Positions 13,679-21,088 of a stretch of DNA of 24,649 nucleotides are shown in pieces. The notes beneath the pieces were generated by a model. That model did not search any database and was not told the DNA's origin. It saw only the letters and a list, made by a program, of their open reading frames with translations. Positions within the stretch are counted from its first letter, which is position 1. Every line of letters begins with the position of its first letter. The stretch comes from CAYIFA01 sp964362625 (GTDB taxonomy: Bacteria; Patescibacteriota; Minisyncoccia; 1-14-0-10-42-19), in contig CAYIFA010000008.1 in assembly GCA_964362625.1 (NCBI GenBank), positions 1 to 24,649 of the forward strand, read 5' to 3'. Position numbers and translations under genes: made by a program.

Positions 13679-14281
13679 ATGAAACAGCGAATCAAAAAAA
13701 TTTTTTCCGAAAGCATTGCGGTTAAAAAACGCACTAATCTCCATGCTCAAATAAACGCGGCAGTTTTGATGATACATGATTCTATAGAAAAGGGCGGGAA
13801 ACTTCTGGTGTGCGGAAATGGCGGGAGCGCCGAGCAGGCCCAGCATTTTGTCGGGGAGTTTGTCGGCAAATATAAAAAACATCGGCCGCCAATGGCGGCT
13901 TTGGCCTTGGCTAGCCATACGCCATATCTTACCGCGTGGTCAAATGATTATGATTTTCACACCGCGTTTTCCAGGGAGCTGGAAGCTGTCGGCAAGCGTG
14001 GAGATGTTTTGGTTGCCATTTCTACCAGCGGGAATTCCAAAAATGTTTTGGAGGCGGTCAAAGCCGCAAAAAAACTCGGCATAAAAACGATCGGCCTTTC
14101 GGGCCAAGACGGGCAACTTAAAAGTGCGGTTGATTTGGCCTTGGCCGTGCCGTCCGAAGACACCGCGCGCATACAAGAGACGCATCTTACGATTATCCAT
14201 ATAATTTCGGAATTAGTCGAAGATTTAATGCATCCCGACCATGACGATAAAAATCCCGCGCATAATCAGCGCTTTTCCTAG
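13679..14281 (+). CDS. gmhA: Phosphoheptose isomerase (SIS domain)
   Basis: Protein of 200 aa that fits GmhA, which converts sedoheptulose 7-phosphate to D-glycero-D-manno-heptose 7-phosphate. The SIS motif is KLLVCGNGGSAEQAQHFVGE (residues 41-60). The second phosphate-binding block is VAISTSGNSKNVLEAVKAA, and the end carries TARIQETHLTIIHIISELVE, with the catalytic Glu and His typical of GmhA. It starts the heptose trio gmhA-hldA-hldC, overlapping hldA by 41 nt. A DiaA-like SIS protein is the main alternative, but the adjacent HldA and HldC strongly favour GmhA. Confidence 0.92.
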   Translation: MKQRIKKIFSESIAVKKRTNLHAQINAAVLMIHDSIEKGGKLLVCGNGGSAEQAQHFVGEFVGKYKKHRPPMAALALASHTPYLTAWSNDYDFHTAFSRELEAVGKRGDVLVAISTSGNSKNVLEAVKAAKKLGIKTIGLSGQDGQLKSAVDLALAVPSEDTARIQETHLTIIHIISELVEDLMHPDHDDKNPAHNQRFS

Positions 14282-15227
14282 CAAAAAAATAGGGGTTATC
14301 GGCGATATAATGCTCGATCATTATATTGATGGTTCTGTGGAAAGGATATCAGCCGAAGCTCCAGTGCCGATTATCAGCGCCAAAAGCGAGCAATTCGTAC
14401 CGGGTGGGGCGGCCAATACTGCGCTTAACTCCGCGGCCTTAGGCGCAAAAACTGAATTGGTGGGTGTTGTCGGCAGAGATTTGGCCGCAAAAAAAATACT
14501 GGAAATTTTGGGCAAGAACGAAGTGGTTTGCCGCGGCGTTTTTACTGACTCGTCACGACGCAGTACTGAAAAAACTCGGATCACTGCCAGCGGACAGCAA
14601 TTGGTGCGGATCGATCGTGAAGACGCGCGGCCAATCAAAAAATTGCTGGAAAGGCGTATTCTGAATTATATTAGCGCGAAGATTTCCGGCTGGGACGCAA
14701 TTGTGGTTTCTGATTACGCGAAAGGAGTGATTACGCTTAACTTGGCAATAAAAATCAGCGAGCTTGCGCATAAATATAAAAAACCTTTGATTGTGGACGC
14801 CAAGCCGGTTAATTTTGAGTTTTTTAAAAAAGCGACGATTATGTCTCCTAATAAAAAAGAAGCAGGAGAAGTGTCGGGCATCAATCCGGAGTCAGACAAA
14901 GACATTAGACGCATTGGCGAGGCGCTTCGCAAAAAAACGCGCTCGGCCGTATTGCTCACGCGCGGACGAGAGGGTATGACTTTATTTTCTGGCGGACGGC
15001 CGGTGCATTTTCCAAGCTTTGCTCCAGCTGTGGTTGATGGCACCGGCGCGGGCGACACGGTTGTAGCCGCGGCGGCATTAGCAGTGGCCGCTGGGGCGAA
15101 TTTGAAGCAGGCGGCGTACATTTCTAATTGTGCGGCCGGAATTGTGGTCGGCAAATCCGGCACCGCTAGTGTTTCGCTTAAAGAATTGTTCAATCATGCC
15201 GGACTCAAAAATAAAATCTCTCACTGA
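14241..15227 (+). CDS. hldA: D-glycero-beta-D-manno-heptose-7-phosphate kinase
   Basis: Protein of 328 aa of the PfkB/ribokinase fold. It opens with IGVIGDIMLDHYIDGSVERI, then SAEAPVPII, the characteristic HldE/HldA N-terminus. Substrate residues follow in VPGGAANTALN; the catalytic anion hole is DGTGAGD (266-272). It phosphorylates heptose 7-phosphate at C1 to give the beta-1,7-bisphosphate. PfkB-type HldA leads to ADP-heptose, unlike the GHMP-type HddA of the GDP-heptose route. Here the kinase and adenylyltransferase are separate proteins rather than one HldE. It overlaps gmhA by 41 nt and hldC by 32 nt, so translation is probably coupled. No GmhB phosphatase gene is in view. Confidence 0.93.
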   Translation: MTIKIPRIISAFPSKKIGVIGDIMLDHYIDGSVERISAEAPVPIISAKSEQFVPGGAANTALNSAALGAKTELVGVVGRDLAAKKILEILGKNEVVCRGVFTDSSRRSTEKTRITASGQQLVRIDREDARPIKKLLERRILNYISAKISGWDAIVVSDYAKGVITLNLAIKISELAHKYKKPLIVDAKPVNFEFFKKATIMSPNKKEAGEVSGINPESDKDIRRIGEALRKKTRSAVLLTRGREGMTLFSGGRPVHFPSFAPAVVDGTGAGDTVVAAAALAVAAGANLKQAAYISNCAAGIVVGKSGTASVSLKELFNHAGLKNKISH

Positions 15228-15678
15228 TCTCGGAAAAATTTTAGCTGCCGAAAAAAAGCGCGGCAAAAAAATAGTGGCTTTGTCGGGAGTTTTTGATTTG
15301 CTGCATCCGAGCCACATCGAGTTTTTAGAAAAGGCAAAACGTCTTGGCGATAAACTGGTGGTTTTTCTAAATAATGATTCTTATGTTAAAGCCGCGAAAG
15401 GGAATGGGCGTCCGATTTATGACGAGAGAGCCAGGGCCCGCATGCTTGCAGCACTTGAAGCAGTTGATTTTGTTTTGATCTTCAAAGAAAAAACTTGTCT
15501 TGGGCTTTTGCGCAAACTAAGACCGCAAATTTTCGTCCAAGGCCAGGATTGGGGCCTAAATTGCATTGAGCGCCCGGTGATGGAAAAACTCGGCGGGGAA
15601 GTAACGGTTATCAAAGTATCGCGAAAGTTTACGACTACTAAAATAATAAATAAAATAAAAAATCTCGGCGGTAAATAA
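15196..15678 (+). CDS. hldC: Heptose-1-phosphate adenylyltransferase
   Basis: Protein of 160 aa of the cytidylyltransferase-like Rossmann fold, matching the C-terminal half of HldE (RfaE2). It joins AMP from ATP to heptose 1-phosphate, making ADP-heptose. The nucleotide site is GVFDLLHPSHIEFLEKAKRL; HPSH (37-40) stands for the usual HxGH, with Ser replacing Gly. Other blocks are LVVFLNNDSYVKAAKGNGRP, ERARMLAAL-like helix (ARARMLAALEAVDFV), IFVQGQDW and VTVIKVSRKFTTTKII (the 'S.Tt.ii' end). The ATG at 15196 starts just before the conserved helix; an upstream start at 15130 only repeats hldA coding DNA. It is the last gene of the sugar cluster. Confidence 0.9.
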   Translation: MPDSKIKSLTDLGKILAAEKKRGKKIVALSGVFDLLHPSHIEFLEKAKRLGDKLVVFLNNDSYVKAAKGNGRPIYDERARARMLAALEAVDFVLIFKEKTCLGLLRKLRPQIFVQGQDWGLNCIERPVMEKLGGEVTVIKVSRKFTTTKIINKIKNLGGK

Positions 15679-15705
15679 TTTTAGCGGCGTTTAAAATGTC
15701 CAAAA

Positions 15706-15796
15706 CGGAGGCGGCAGGATTTGAACCTGCGAAAAGGTTTTGAAGCCCTTTAACACGTTAGCACCGTGTCGCTTTCGGCCGCTCAGCCACGCCTCC
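15706..15796 (-). tRNA. tRNA-Ser(GCU)
   Basis: Read on the minus strand from 15796. The acceptor stem GGAGGCG pairs with CGCCTCC near the 3' end and the discriminator is G (15706). The D arm starts TGGCTGAGC. The anticodon stem ACACG/CGTGT encloses the loop GTGCTAA with anticodon GCT (plus-strand 15760-15762). A long variable arm (AAAGG...CCTTT) marks a class II tRNA, and the T arm is GCAGG-TTCAAAT-CCTGC. It reads AGC and AGU codons. CCA is not encoded. Length is 91 nt. It faces hldC, whose stop is 27 nt away. Confidence 0.96.
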
Positions 15797-15835
15797 GTGC
15801 ATCTACTTTAACATTTTTATCCCCGCGCTACAACT

Positions 15836-15867
15836 GCCCCGCACCAGAGCAAAGCACGGTGCGGGGC
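15836..15867. repeat. GC-rich palindrome, unit 1
   Basis: GCCCCGCACC (15836-15845) and GGTGCGGGGC (15858-15867) form a perfect 10-bp stem with a 12-nt loop. Read on the minus strand it aligns with unit 2 right next to it, including the loop start GTG and loop end CTCT. No T-run follows on either strand, so it is not a standard terminator. Confidence 0.8.
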
Positions 15868-15868
15868 T

Positions 15869-15908
15869 GCCCCGAACCGTGATTGCGCAGCAATCTCTGG
15901 TTCGGGGC
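15869..15908. repeat. GC-rich palindrome, unit 2 (3' of comFC)
   Basis: GCCCCGAACC (15869-15878) pairs with GGTTCGGGGC (15899-15908), and inside it GATTGC (15881-15886) pairs with GCAATC (15890-15895) around a GCA loop. The outer and inner stems total 16 bp. It begins 4 nt after the comFC stop (reading leftward), so it may end or stabilise that mRNA, although no T-run follows. Confidence 0.8.
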
Positions 15909-15912
15909 CGCA

Positions 15913-16569
15913 TTATCCTCTGGCAACTACAGCGGCAAATATCTTATTCGCTCCGGCTTCGCGTAAAACTCGCGCGGCTTCGTTCAGGGTAGCGCCGGTG
16001 GTCGAGACATCATCAATCAGCAGAATATTTTTTCCGCGGACATCGGATCCCGGATTAAGCCCAAATGAACCGATAATATTTTCCAGCCGCTCGCGGCGAT
16101 CGGCGCATTCAGCTTGCGGCAAGGTATTTTTTAATTTAACAAGTATGCCGGGATCGAATGTTAGCGAAAGTTCTGCCGAGACTACCCTAGCGATCAGTTC
16201 GGCATGGTTAAATCCACGCTCTTTAAGCCGACTTTTTGCCATAGGGACTGGCATTACCCTTGGTTTCTCTTTTAAGACCTGGCCCATGCTGCTTTTCAGG
16301 TTACTAGCCAAAAACCCGCCAAAAATAGGCGCGATTTTCCAGCCGGAGCGATATTTTAGGGCTTTAACGGCGGATTTTAGGCCGGAGTCAGCATAATCCG
16401 ACGCGAAAAATATAATTGAAATAAATTCCGCTCGTCCGGTAAACGGGCCCGAAAGTTCGGATAGGCATTTTTGGCAATAATACTCTCCGGGCCCAGCGCA
16501 ACCGAAACATTTGACTGGGAAAAGCCACGTTAGATATTCTTCTAATTTGTGGATAATTTTTATTAGCAT
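15913..16569 (-). CDS. comFC: ComFC-like phosphoribosyltransferase-fold competence protein
   Basis: Protein of 218 aa. The N-terminal zinc ribbon has C21-x2-C24 and C32-x2-C35 (CFGC, CQKC). The middle has IIFFASDYADSGLKSAVKAL ('a.y..g.lk..i..lKy'), then PVPMAKSRLKERGFNHAELI, the ComFC family's 'pvP....r...RGfNqa..la'. The C-terminal phosphoribosyltransferase loop is NILLIDDVSTTGATL, with Asp-Asp at 186-187. ComFC/GntX proteins are needed for late steps of natural transformation, handling imported ssDNA in the cytosol. It diverges from pilM across a 108-nt spacer, and the pilus encoded there is the likely uptake machine. The start has no SD. Confidence 0.9.
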   Translation of the reverse strand: MLIKIIHKLEEYLTWLFPVKCFGCAGPGEYYCQKCLSELSGPFTGRAEFISIIFFASDYADSGLKSAVKALKYRSGWKIAPIFGGFLASNLKSSMGQVLKEKPRVMPVPMAKSRLKERGFNHAELIARVVSAELSLTFDPGILVKLKNTLPQAECADRRERLENIIGSFGLNPGSDVRGKNILLIDDVSTTGATLNEAARVLREAGANKIFAAVVARG

Positions 16570-16660
16570 GTATTTATTCGCATGTTATTCTATATATAGA
16601 CGGCAAATCAAACCAAAGTGAATTCTTTGCACAATACCGGGGCATATATACGGTAAAAAT

Positions 16661-16670
16661 AATGTATAAT
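16661..16670 (+). promoter_or_regulatory. -10 region AATGTATAAT before pilM; leaderless start
   Basis: TATAAT at 16665-16670 puts the transcription start near 16677, at or next to the pilM ATG (16678). The mRNA would therefore be leaderless. No -35 consensus is seen. The identical decamer occurs at 868-877. Confidence 0.5.
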
Positions 16671-16677
16671 ATAACTG

Positions 16678-17805
16678 ATGGCCGACATTTCTTTTTTTAA
16701 GAATTTAAAATTCCCGTCGGGATTTTCTATTTTTTCGCGTTCCGGATCCAGCATTTTGGGTATGGACATCGGCTCTTCTTCGGTGAAGGTTGTTCAATTA
16801 AAAAAAACCAAGGAGCGGGCGATACTTGAAACTTACGGAGAGCTTGCTATCGGGCCTTATGGCGGCATGGCGGTAGGGCAGGCGGCTCGTATTCCCGAAG
16901 AAAAAATGGTTGAGCTTATTAAAGATTTGCTTAAAGATGCCGGGACTAAGGCCGAAGATGTGGTATTGTCCATTCCGATGCGCGCTAGCTTTGTTTTAGT
17001 TATTGAAGTTCCGTTTATGAAAGAGCACGAACTTAGCGAAGCTATACCGTACGAGGCGCGTAAATACGTTCCTGTTCCGGTAAACGAAGTAGTTTTGGAT
17101 TGGTGGCCGATTCCGGAAGGTTTTGACAAGCAGACCGTCGGCGAAACCGGCGCGTTGTCCGGCAAGAAGGACCTAATGAGCGTTTTGATTGTGGCCATCC
17201 ACCGCGAGACCATTGAATCATACAACCAAATTATGGCGGCTTGCAATCTAAAAGTTCGCGCTTTGGAGATAGAGGTTTTCAGCGCGGTGCGGGCATTGGT
17301 TTATCGCGAACTCGCGCCAGTCATGCTTCTCGATATTGGCGCTCTTTCCAGCAAAGTCGCCATTGTTGATTACGGGATAATTCGTTTGGCGCATAATCTA
17401 GAAGGTGGCTCGCAGGCAGTAACTATGGCTCTCTCGCGGTCATTGGGGATTGATTTTATCAGGGCAGAAGAAATGAAGCGGGAAATTGGATTGTCTAATC
17501 GGCCGGAGCACCGCGAAGTCGTGAGCGTGATCGAACCGGTGTTGGATCATACGCTGGCCGAAGCCATGAAGATTCTTCAGGTTTATCAGCGAAAATACCG
17601 CCGCTCCATAAACCGAGTTATTTTGCTCGGAGGAGGGGCGAATATGGAGGGTATAGTGGAATACGCCGTCAAGAAATTTGGAATCGAAGTTGCGCTCGCT
17701 GATCCGTTTCACCGCGTGCAATATCCGGTTTTTCTGCGTCCGGTACTTCAGGATATAGGGCCGTCATTTACGCAGGCAATCGGGTTAGCAATAAGAGAAT
17801 TATAA
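16678..17805 (+). CDS. pilM: Type IV pilus assembly protein PilM
   Basis: Protein of 375 aa with an actin/FtsA-like ATPase fold. The phosphate-1 loop is LGMDIGSSSVKVVQLKK (from about residue 27). Family blocks follow: VVLSIPMRASFVLVIEVPFM, then SEAIPYEARKYVPVPVNEVV with DWWPI. The phosphate-2 loop is MLLDIGALSSKVAIVDYGII, and the adenosine loop is INRVILLGGGANMEGIVEYA. PilM is a cytosolic ring component that binds the PilN N-terminus and links the ATPases to the inner-membrane platform. It is the first gene of pilM-N-O-(P-like)-B-T-C and is preceded directly by a perfect -10. Its stop is immediately followed by the pilN ATG. Confidence 0.95.
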   Translation: MADISFFKNLKFPSGFSIFSRSGSSILGMDIGSSSVKVVQLKKTKERAILETYGELAIGPYGGMAVGQAARIPEEKMVELIKDLLKDAGTKAEDVVLSIPMRASFVLVIEVPFMKEHELSEAIPYEARKYVPVPVNEVVLDWWPIPEGFDKQTVGETGALSGKKDLMSVLIVAIHRETIESYNQIMAACNLKVRALEIEVFSAVRALVYRELAPVMLLDIGALSSKVAIVDYGIIRLAHNLEGGSQAVTMALSRSLGIDFIRAEEMKREIGLSNRPEHREVVSVIEPVLDHTLAEAMKILQVYQRKYRRSINRVILLGGGANMEGIVEYAVKKFGIEVALADPFHRVQYPVFLRPVLQDIGPSFTQAIGLAIREL

Positions 17806-18375
17806 ATGCCAATAACATCTTTTATCCCAAAAAAATCGGCGTTTCCGTTTAAAAAAGACGAATCATCGCCGCTATATAAGAAATCAACTGATATTTTAGT
17901 CGTCGGCTCAGTGATAATTTTCGTTCTGGCGGTACTCGTCACCGGAGGATTATTTTTTTACACCCGGATGCTTAAGGATAACATTACCGAACTTTCCGGC
18001 AGTTTAAAAAGGGCTCAGGCGCAGTTCGAGTCGCCTCTTCTTGGCGATCTTATGCGCACTGGCGATGCAATAGAGGCGGTAAAAAATATTTTGGCGAAAC
18101 ATACGGCGCCGTCGCGGGCGTTTGAATTTTTAGAGCGCTATACTCACCCGCAATGTTCATTTAGATCTTTTACAATGTCCGGAGCCAAAATTGCTTTAGA
18201 CGGGCAAGCGGCGAGCTTTACCGCGCTTGCCGAACAATCGCTTATTTTTAAAGAAGCGCCGGAAATTGCTAATCTGGCGATATCCGGAATTACGCTAGAT
18301 GATACCACCGGTCAGGTATCGTTTTCGGCCGCGATCGAAGTCAAACCGGAATCTTTGAAATATCGTCCACGTTAG
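17806..18375 (+). CDS. pilN: Type IV pilus inner-membrane protein PilN
   Basis: Protein of 189 aa. A cytosolic N-terminus (MPITSFIPKKSAFPFKKDES), in the place of the PilM-binding peptide, is followed by one transmembrane helix, about residues 28-54 (ILVVGSVIIFVLAVLVTGGL). A short coiled coil follows (LKDNITELSGSLKRAQAQFE), then a periplasm-side ferredoxin-like domain to the end. The sequence is diverged, but topology, length and position between pilM and pilO identify it. It pairs with PilO to form the alignment complex. Its ATG directly abuts the pilM stop, so translation is probably coupled. Confidence 0.85.
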   Translation: MPITSFIPKKSAFPFKKDESSPLYKKSTDILVVGSVIIFVLAVLVTGGLFFYTRMLKDNITELSGSLKRAQAQFESPLLGDLMRTGDAIEAVKNILAKHTAPSRAFEFLERYTHPQCSFRSFTMSGAKIALDGQAASFTALAEQSLIFKEAPEIANLAISGITLDDTTGQVSFSAAIEVKPESLKYRPR

Positions 18376-18380
18376 ATTAT

Positions 18381-18947
18381 ATGCGTTATATCATTTCATT
18401 GTTATTTTTGGGTGTTGCGGCATTTTTGTTTTTTACTTTCGCCGATCCAAAGTATCGCGAGATCGGCAGCTTGCGGGTCGAGCGCGGCTCGTTCAATTCA
18501 GCGCTTCAAAATTTACGTGAGCTTGCCGTTATTCAGGATGAACTGCTGGCCAAGTACAACACAATTCCGGCGGCCGACCGAACGCGACTGAATAAAATGA
18601 TTCCGTCCGAAGTCGCTTCCGACCAGCTGATGGTTGAGATAAATCAATTGGCATCGCAAAACGGCCTGGCATTTAAGGCAATAGATATTATTGAAGAGGG
18701 GGCGAGTCCGGGCCGCGGCCGTGGCCGCGAGGCGACTCCGGCAGCCGCAGAAATTAAAAGCGGCGTTCAGAGTCCTGTGCTAAATTTCAGGGTAGGCGGC
18801 ACATACCAAGGGCTCCGCTTGTTCCTGGAAGATTTGGAAAGCCATATCCGTATTACTGATTTGGGCGAAATATCTTTTGATTCTCCGGCGGGCGAACTCG
18901 GGTTTATCGACGTCGAATTTAAAGGCATGACTTATTGGGTAAAATAA
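18381..18947 (+). CDS. pilO: Type IV pilus inner-membrane protein PilO
   Basis: Protein of 188 aa. One N-terminal membrane helix (IISLLFLGVAAFLFFTFADP, about residues 4-23) with almost no cytosolic tail is followed by a coiled coil around ALQNLRELAVIQDELLAKYN. A ferredoxin-like domain follows, with LNFRVGGTYQGLRLFLEDLE and ITDLGEISFDS, typical of PilO ('v.G.y..l..Fl..le...Ri..i..i'). A low-complexity GRGRGREATPAAA linker lies in the middle. PilO and PilN form heterodimers between the platform and the cell exterior. It begins 5 nt after pilN. Confidence 0.87.
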   Translation: MRYIISLLFLGVAAFLFFTFADPKYREIGSLRVERGSFNSALQNLRELAVIQDELLAKYNTIPAADRTRLNKMIPSEVASDQLMVEINQLASQNGLAFKAIDIIEEGASPGRGRGREATPAAAEIKSGVQSPVLNFRVGGTYQGLRLFLEDLESHIRITDLGEISFDSPAGELGFIDVEFKGMTYWVK

Positions 18948-18956
18948 CATAATTTT

Positions 18957-19265
18957 ATGCGCCAAACTGTCCTCGCAATATTATTGATCGCGGCAGTAGG
19001 TGTTGCGGCGTATTTGTGGTATACGTCCCGGCCGGAGGAAGGAGCCGCGAGTGATAGCGCCGAGAAGGCCGAGGATCTGGAAGTCGTAGAATTTCGAAAA
19101 GAGCTCGCAAGTTTAAGGACCATTAAGCTGGACACCTCGTTTTTTTCAGACCCGCTTTATAAAAGTTTGATCGACCCTAACCTGCTTATTTCCAAGCCGC
19201 CTTCCGTGGGCCGGGCAAACCCTTTCTTGCCGGTTGGGTCCATCGCCGGGACTAGCGTGGAATAG
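18957..19265 (+). CDS. Small pilus-operon membrane protein, PilP-like position
   Basis: Protein of 102 aa. One N-terminal hydrophobic helix (VLAILLIAAVGVAAYLWY, about residues 5-22) has no lipobox cysteine. An acidic linker (EEGAASDSAEKAED) follows, then the conserved-looking LRTIKLDTSFFSDPLYKSLI and an ending VGRANPFLPVGSIAGTS. The 'GR.NPF.P' end resembles the short tail motif of PilP/GspC-like alignment-complex proteins ('grrdPF.p'). It sits where pilP is found in many pil operons, but it lacks the beta domain and there is no outer-membrane secretin gene in view for it to contact. The role is inferred from position only. Confidence 0.7.
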   Translation: MRQTVLAILLIAAVGVAAYLWYTSRPEEGAASDSAEKAEDLEVVEFRKELASLRTIKLDTSFFSDPLYKSLIDPNLLISKPPSVGRANPFLPVGSIAGTSVE

Positions 19266-19274
19266 CAACTAAAA

Positions 19275-21008
19275 ATGTCCGAGGAAATTCAACTATTAGA
19301 AGCGCTGGCGTTCAAGGGCCTTCTTGATATTAAGGACCTTAGCGTGATCCTCGCGGAAATCTCGCAGTCAGACACCCAAACCGTGTTGCTTGGTAAGGGT
19401 TTGGCTATAGAAGATATTTTGCAGACAAAATCCGAATTGCTGGGGGTGCCTTATCGCATTCTTGGCGATTACATTGCCCAGTCTGAAGTTCTGCATTATG
19501 TTCCGGAAGACACGGCGCGTCACTATAAAATGGCGCCAATCGGGATCGCCGAAGGCGCGTTGGAGGTCGGCATGCTCGACCCAAATGACTTGGAAGCGAG
19601 GGAAGCCCTGCAGTTTATTTCGTCTAAATTTAACGTGCCGTTCAAGGTTTTTTTGATATCAAACGCTGATTTTTTGAAATTACTTGGCGGTTATAAATCG
19701 TTGGGGAGCGAGGTTACAAATGTTGTTGGCGAACTCGAAACAGCGTTATCCGATGAGACTCCCGGAGCGCTCGAATTAAAGATTCGTCCGGAAGATGAAG
19801 AGAGTATTTCGGGAAAAGCCCCGGTAACGCGCATAGTCGCGGTGGTCATTAAGCACGCCACCGAAGGCCGAGCATCTGACATTCACATAGAACCGGGCCG
19901 CGAAAAGTTACGAGTGCGTTTTCGCGTTGACGGCATTTTATACACAAGTTTGCTTCTGCCGCTTACAGTACACGAAGCGATAGTTTCCCGGATTAAAATC
20001 ATGACTAATATGCAATTGGACGAAAAGCGGCGGCCTCAGGACGGGAGATTTTCAACCAAAGTCAGCGAACGCTTGATTGATTTTAGGGTTTCAACTTTCC
20101 CGACTACTTTTGGCGAAAAAGTAGTCATGCGTATTTTGGATCCGGAACGCGGAGTAAAGACCTTGGAAGGCGCGGGACTTTCCGGCCGTAATCTGGAAGT
20201 GGTAAGCCGCGAAATAAGGAGGCCTTATGGCATGATTTTGGTAACCGGCCCAACTGGCTCCGGGAAATCAACAACTTTGTATGCCATGCTTCAAATTCTA
20301 AATCAGGAGAAGGTAAATATTGTAAGTCTAGAAGACCCGGTAGAATACAATGTCGGCGGGGTTAACCAATCGCAGGTGCGTCCCGAAATCGGCTATTCTT
20401 TTGCGAGCGGACTTCGGTCAATATTGCGCCAAGATCCGGATATTATGATGGTTGGTGAGATTCGCGATAAGGAAACAGCGCAGTTAGCAATTCATGCCGC
20501 GCTCACCGGACACTTGGTGCTTTCGACTCTCCACACCAATAATGCAATCGGGGTTATTCCGCGTTTGATTGACATGGGCGTGGACCCGTATCTGCTCGCG
20601 CCGACCCTGATTATCGCTATAGGCCAGCGTTTGGTCCGTACTCTTTGTCCTGATTCGCGTGAGCAAATTCCGGTGACTGGAAAAATAAAAGAACGTTTGG
20701 ACCGTGAAATGGCTAGTATTTCGGAAGAAATAAAGAAAGAAATAAAAATTCCAAAGAATATTTACCGCGCTAAACCATCGGCAGTTTGTCCGCGCGGAAC
20801 TTATGGCCGCACCGCGGTTTTTGAGACTATCTATATGACTAAAGAATTGGAACATATCATACTGACCAGTCCATCCGGAGAGGCGATTGAAAAGGAGGCG
20901 CGCCGGCAAGGCATGATAACTATGCGCGAAGATGGTATATTAAAAGTACTCGGAGGCACTGTGGGGATGGAAGAATTGGATTCTATAACGCAGACCGGGA
21001 TAGAATAA
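19275..21008 (+). CDS. pilB: Type IV pilus extension ATPase PilB
   Basis: Protein of 577 aa of the GspE/PilB secretion ATPase family, which powers pilin polymerisation. The N-terminal MshEN/GSPII-type domain covers about residues 1-140. The catalytic core has VTRIVAVVIKHATEGRASDI and HIEP, Walker A GPTGSGKST (325-333), Asp box LEDPVEYNV, Walker B with His box ILRQDPDIMMVGEIRDKETA, and LVLSTLHTNNA. The tetra-Cys zinc motif of PilB/GspE is half lost: C458-x2-S461 (LCPDS) and S502-x2-C505 (SAVC). The tail GTYGRTAVFETIYMTKE matches the family's 'GykGR.gi.Evl'. There is no SD. Confidence 0.95.
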   Translation: MSEEIQLLEALAFKGLLDIKDLSVILAEISQSDTQTVLLGKGLAIEDILQTKSELLGVPYRILGDYIAQSEVLHYVPEDTARHYKMAPIGIAEGALEVGMLDPNDLEAREALQFISSKFNVPFKVFLISNADFLKLLGGYKSLGSEVTNVVGELETALSDETPGALELKIRPEDEESISGKAPVTRIVAVVIKHATEGRASDIHIEPGREKLRVRFRVDGILYTSLLLPLTVHEAIVSRIKIMTNMQLDEKRRPQDGRFSTKVSERLIDFRVSTFPTTFGEKVVMRILDPERGVKTLEGAGLSGRNLEVVSREIRRPYGMILVTGPTGSGKSTTLYAMLQILNQEKVNIVSLEDPVEYNVGGVNQSQVRPEIGYSFASGLRSILRQDPDIMMVGEIRDKETAQLAIHAALTGHLVLSTLHTNNAIGVIPRLIDMGVDPYLLAPTLIIAIGQRLVRTLCPDSREQIPVTGKIKERLDREMASISEEIKKEIKIPKNIYRAKPSAVCPRGTYGRTAVFETIYMTKELEHIILTSPSGEAIEKEARRQGMITMREDGILKVLGGTVGMEELDSITQTGIE

Positions 21009-21041
21009 ACAAAAAATATTTAAAAATTTAAATATAAATAA

Positions 21042-21086
21042 ATGACCCATTCGATTAAACTCAGGGTCATGGTGAGTAAAATCGAA
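21042..21086 (+). promoter_or_regulatory. Possible RNA pseudoknot before the pilT start codon
   Basis: Stem 1: ATGACCC (21042-21048) pairs with GGGTCAT (21064-21070). Stem 2: TTCGATT (21050-21056), inside the loop of stem 1, pairs with AATCGAA (21080-21086), downstream of it. Both are perfect 7-bp stems and they interleave as in an H-type pseudoknot, ending 2 nt before the pilT ATG (21089). ATGGT (21069-21073) and ACCAT (21086-21090) could alternatively pair and hide the start codon. This is pairing by eye; no fold was computed. Confidence 0.35.
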
Positions 21087-21088
21087 CC

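Noticed and set aside
15130..15195. Longer HldC starting at 15130
   Set aside because: The added 22 residues lie inside hldA coding DNA and match nothing in the family.
15797..15912. CRISPR or tandem array at the GC-rich repeats
   Set aside because: Only two units, in opposite orientation, with no regular spacer; better described as palindromic repeats.
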